A DNA stretch of 64,000 nucleotides from Trichomonas vaginalis G3 (taxonomy: Eukaryota > Parabasalia > Trichomonadida > Trichomonadidae): positions 19,821,411-19,885,410 of the forward strand of contig NC_067203.1 of the NCBI RefSeq assembly GCF_026262505.1. Direction: 5' to 3'. This document shows positions 63,933 to 64,000 of the stretch, in pieces. The stretch's first letter is position 1; each line of letters begins with the position of its first letter. The notes beneath the pieces were generated by a model. That model worked only from the letters and a program-made list of their open reading frames with translations. It did no database searches and had not been told where the DNA came from. Position numbers and translations under genes: made by a program.

Positions 63933-64000
63933 ATTTTATCTAGAATAAAAATGTCGAAAGATATTGCTTCCATAAGAGAAATACAACACAACCGACAACT

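Larger units (their letters stand above)
60757..64000 (+). mobile_element. Maverick (Polinton) end fragment, right edge
   Basis: The body runs off the right edge. The proposed terminus AGTAGTAGGATAAGGCGGGG at 60757 begins with AG as Mavericks do and resembles the end of the giant palindrome (AGTTAGTATGGCTAAG), but the other end and the duplication lie outside the window. Shared blocks at 61227-61290 and 61420-61450 match the left-edge piece in inverted orientation, so the two elements face each other. It contains compact small genes with short spacers, including an adenine methyltransferase-like gene. About one break may be present, near 63700; otherwise it looks fairly whole and young. Confidence 0.6.

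Overview
The window looks like a chromosome piece from a trichomonad (parabasalid) protist, closest in style to Tritrichomonas or Trichomonas. The DNA is AT-rich. The host genes have no visible introns and sit as single open frames: ankyrin-repeat proteins, a short-tailed surface protein family, FAD synthase, roadblock/LC7 dynein light chain, a GT61-type glycosyltransferase and a pseudokinase. At least one gene has a 5' motif resembling the trichomonad initiator (Inr). Much of the rest is mobile DNA, including Maverick (Polinton) pieces, which are abundant in trichomonads. The species call is inference.

Layout. 1-2042: end of a Maverick whose body lies left of the window, with 25-bp satellites and iteron-like cassettes. 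2284-7612: a 112-bp tandem repeat running into a 4.9-kb array of a 21-bp unit that reads as heptads. 7655-9220: an intact pogo/DDE_1 transposase. 9698-10619: a near-perfect foldback. 10779-17394: decaying host copies (ankyrin gene, surface-protein gene, importin-like fragment, ORC3-like C-terminal fragment, second ankyrin remnant, first half of a second surface-protein gene).

17395-43220 is one 25.8-kb insertion that splits the second surface-protein gene. It reads as nested elements, each with its own target duplication. The outermost is a Tc1/mariner-type element (TA duplication, 28-bp TIRs). Inside it is a Mutator-like element (434-bp TIRs, 9-bp duplication TTAAAATCA). Inside that is a 21.7-kb giant palindrome with Maverick-like ends (5-bp duplication GCGAA). 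A tRNA-like-bearing element (10-bp duplication GACATCATAT) sits in the left Mutator-like TIR. The palindrome has two inverted arms of about 8.9 and 12.7 kb around a 141-bp spacer and no recognisable Maverick core genes. It may be a Maverick counterpart of the snap-back defective genomes known from viruses with protein-primed replication.

43221-56662 is the main host-gene stretch: second half of the split gene, importin-beta-like protein, roadblock/LC7, FAD synthase, a small unknown protein, an ankyrin protein, a GT61-like glycosyltransferase, a ubiquitin-like/BAG6-like protein and a pseudokinase. 56705-60756 has no convincing intact gene but carries a 113-bp duplication and a 122-bp hairpin-rich tandem array. 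From about 60757 to the right edge lies a second Maverick end, facing the first, with a D12-class adenine methyltransferase-like gene, several small element proteins and a larger minus-strand element protein.

All calls come from reading the sequence; no database search was run.
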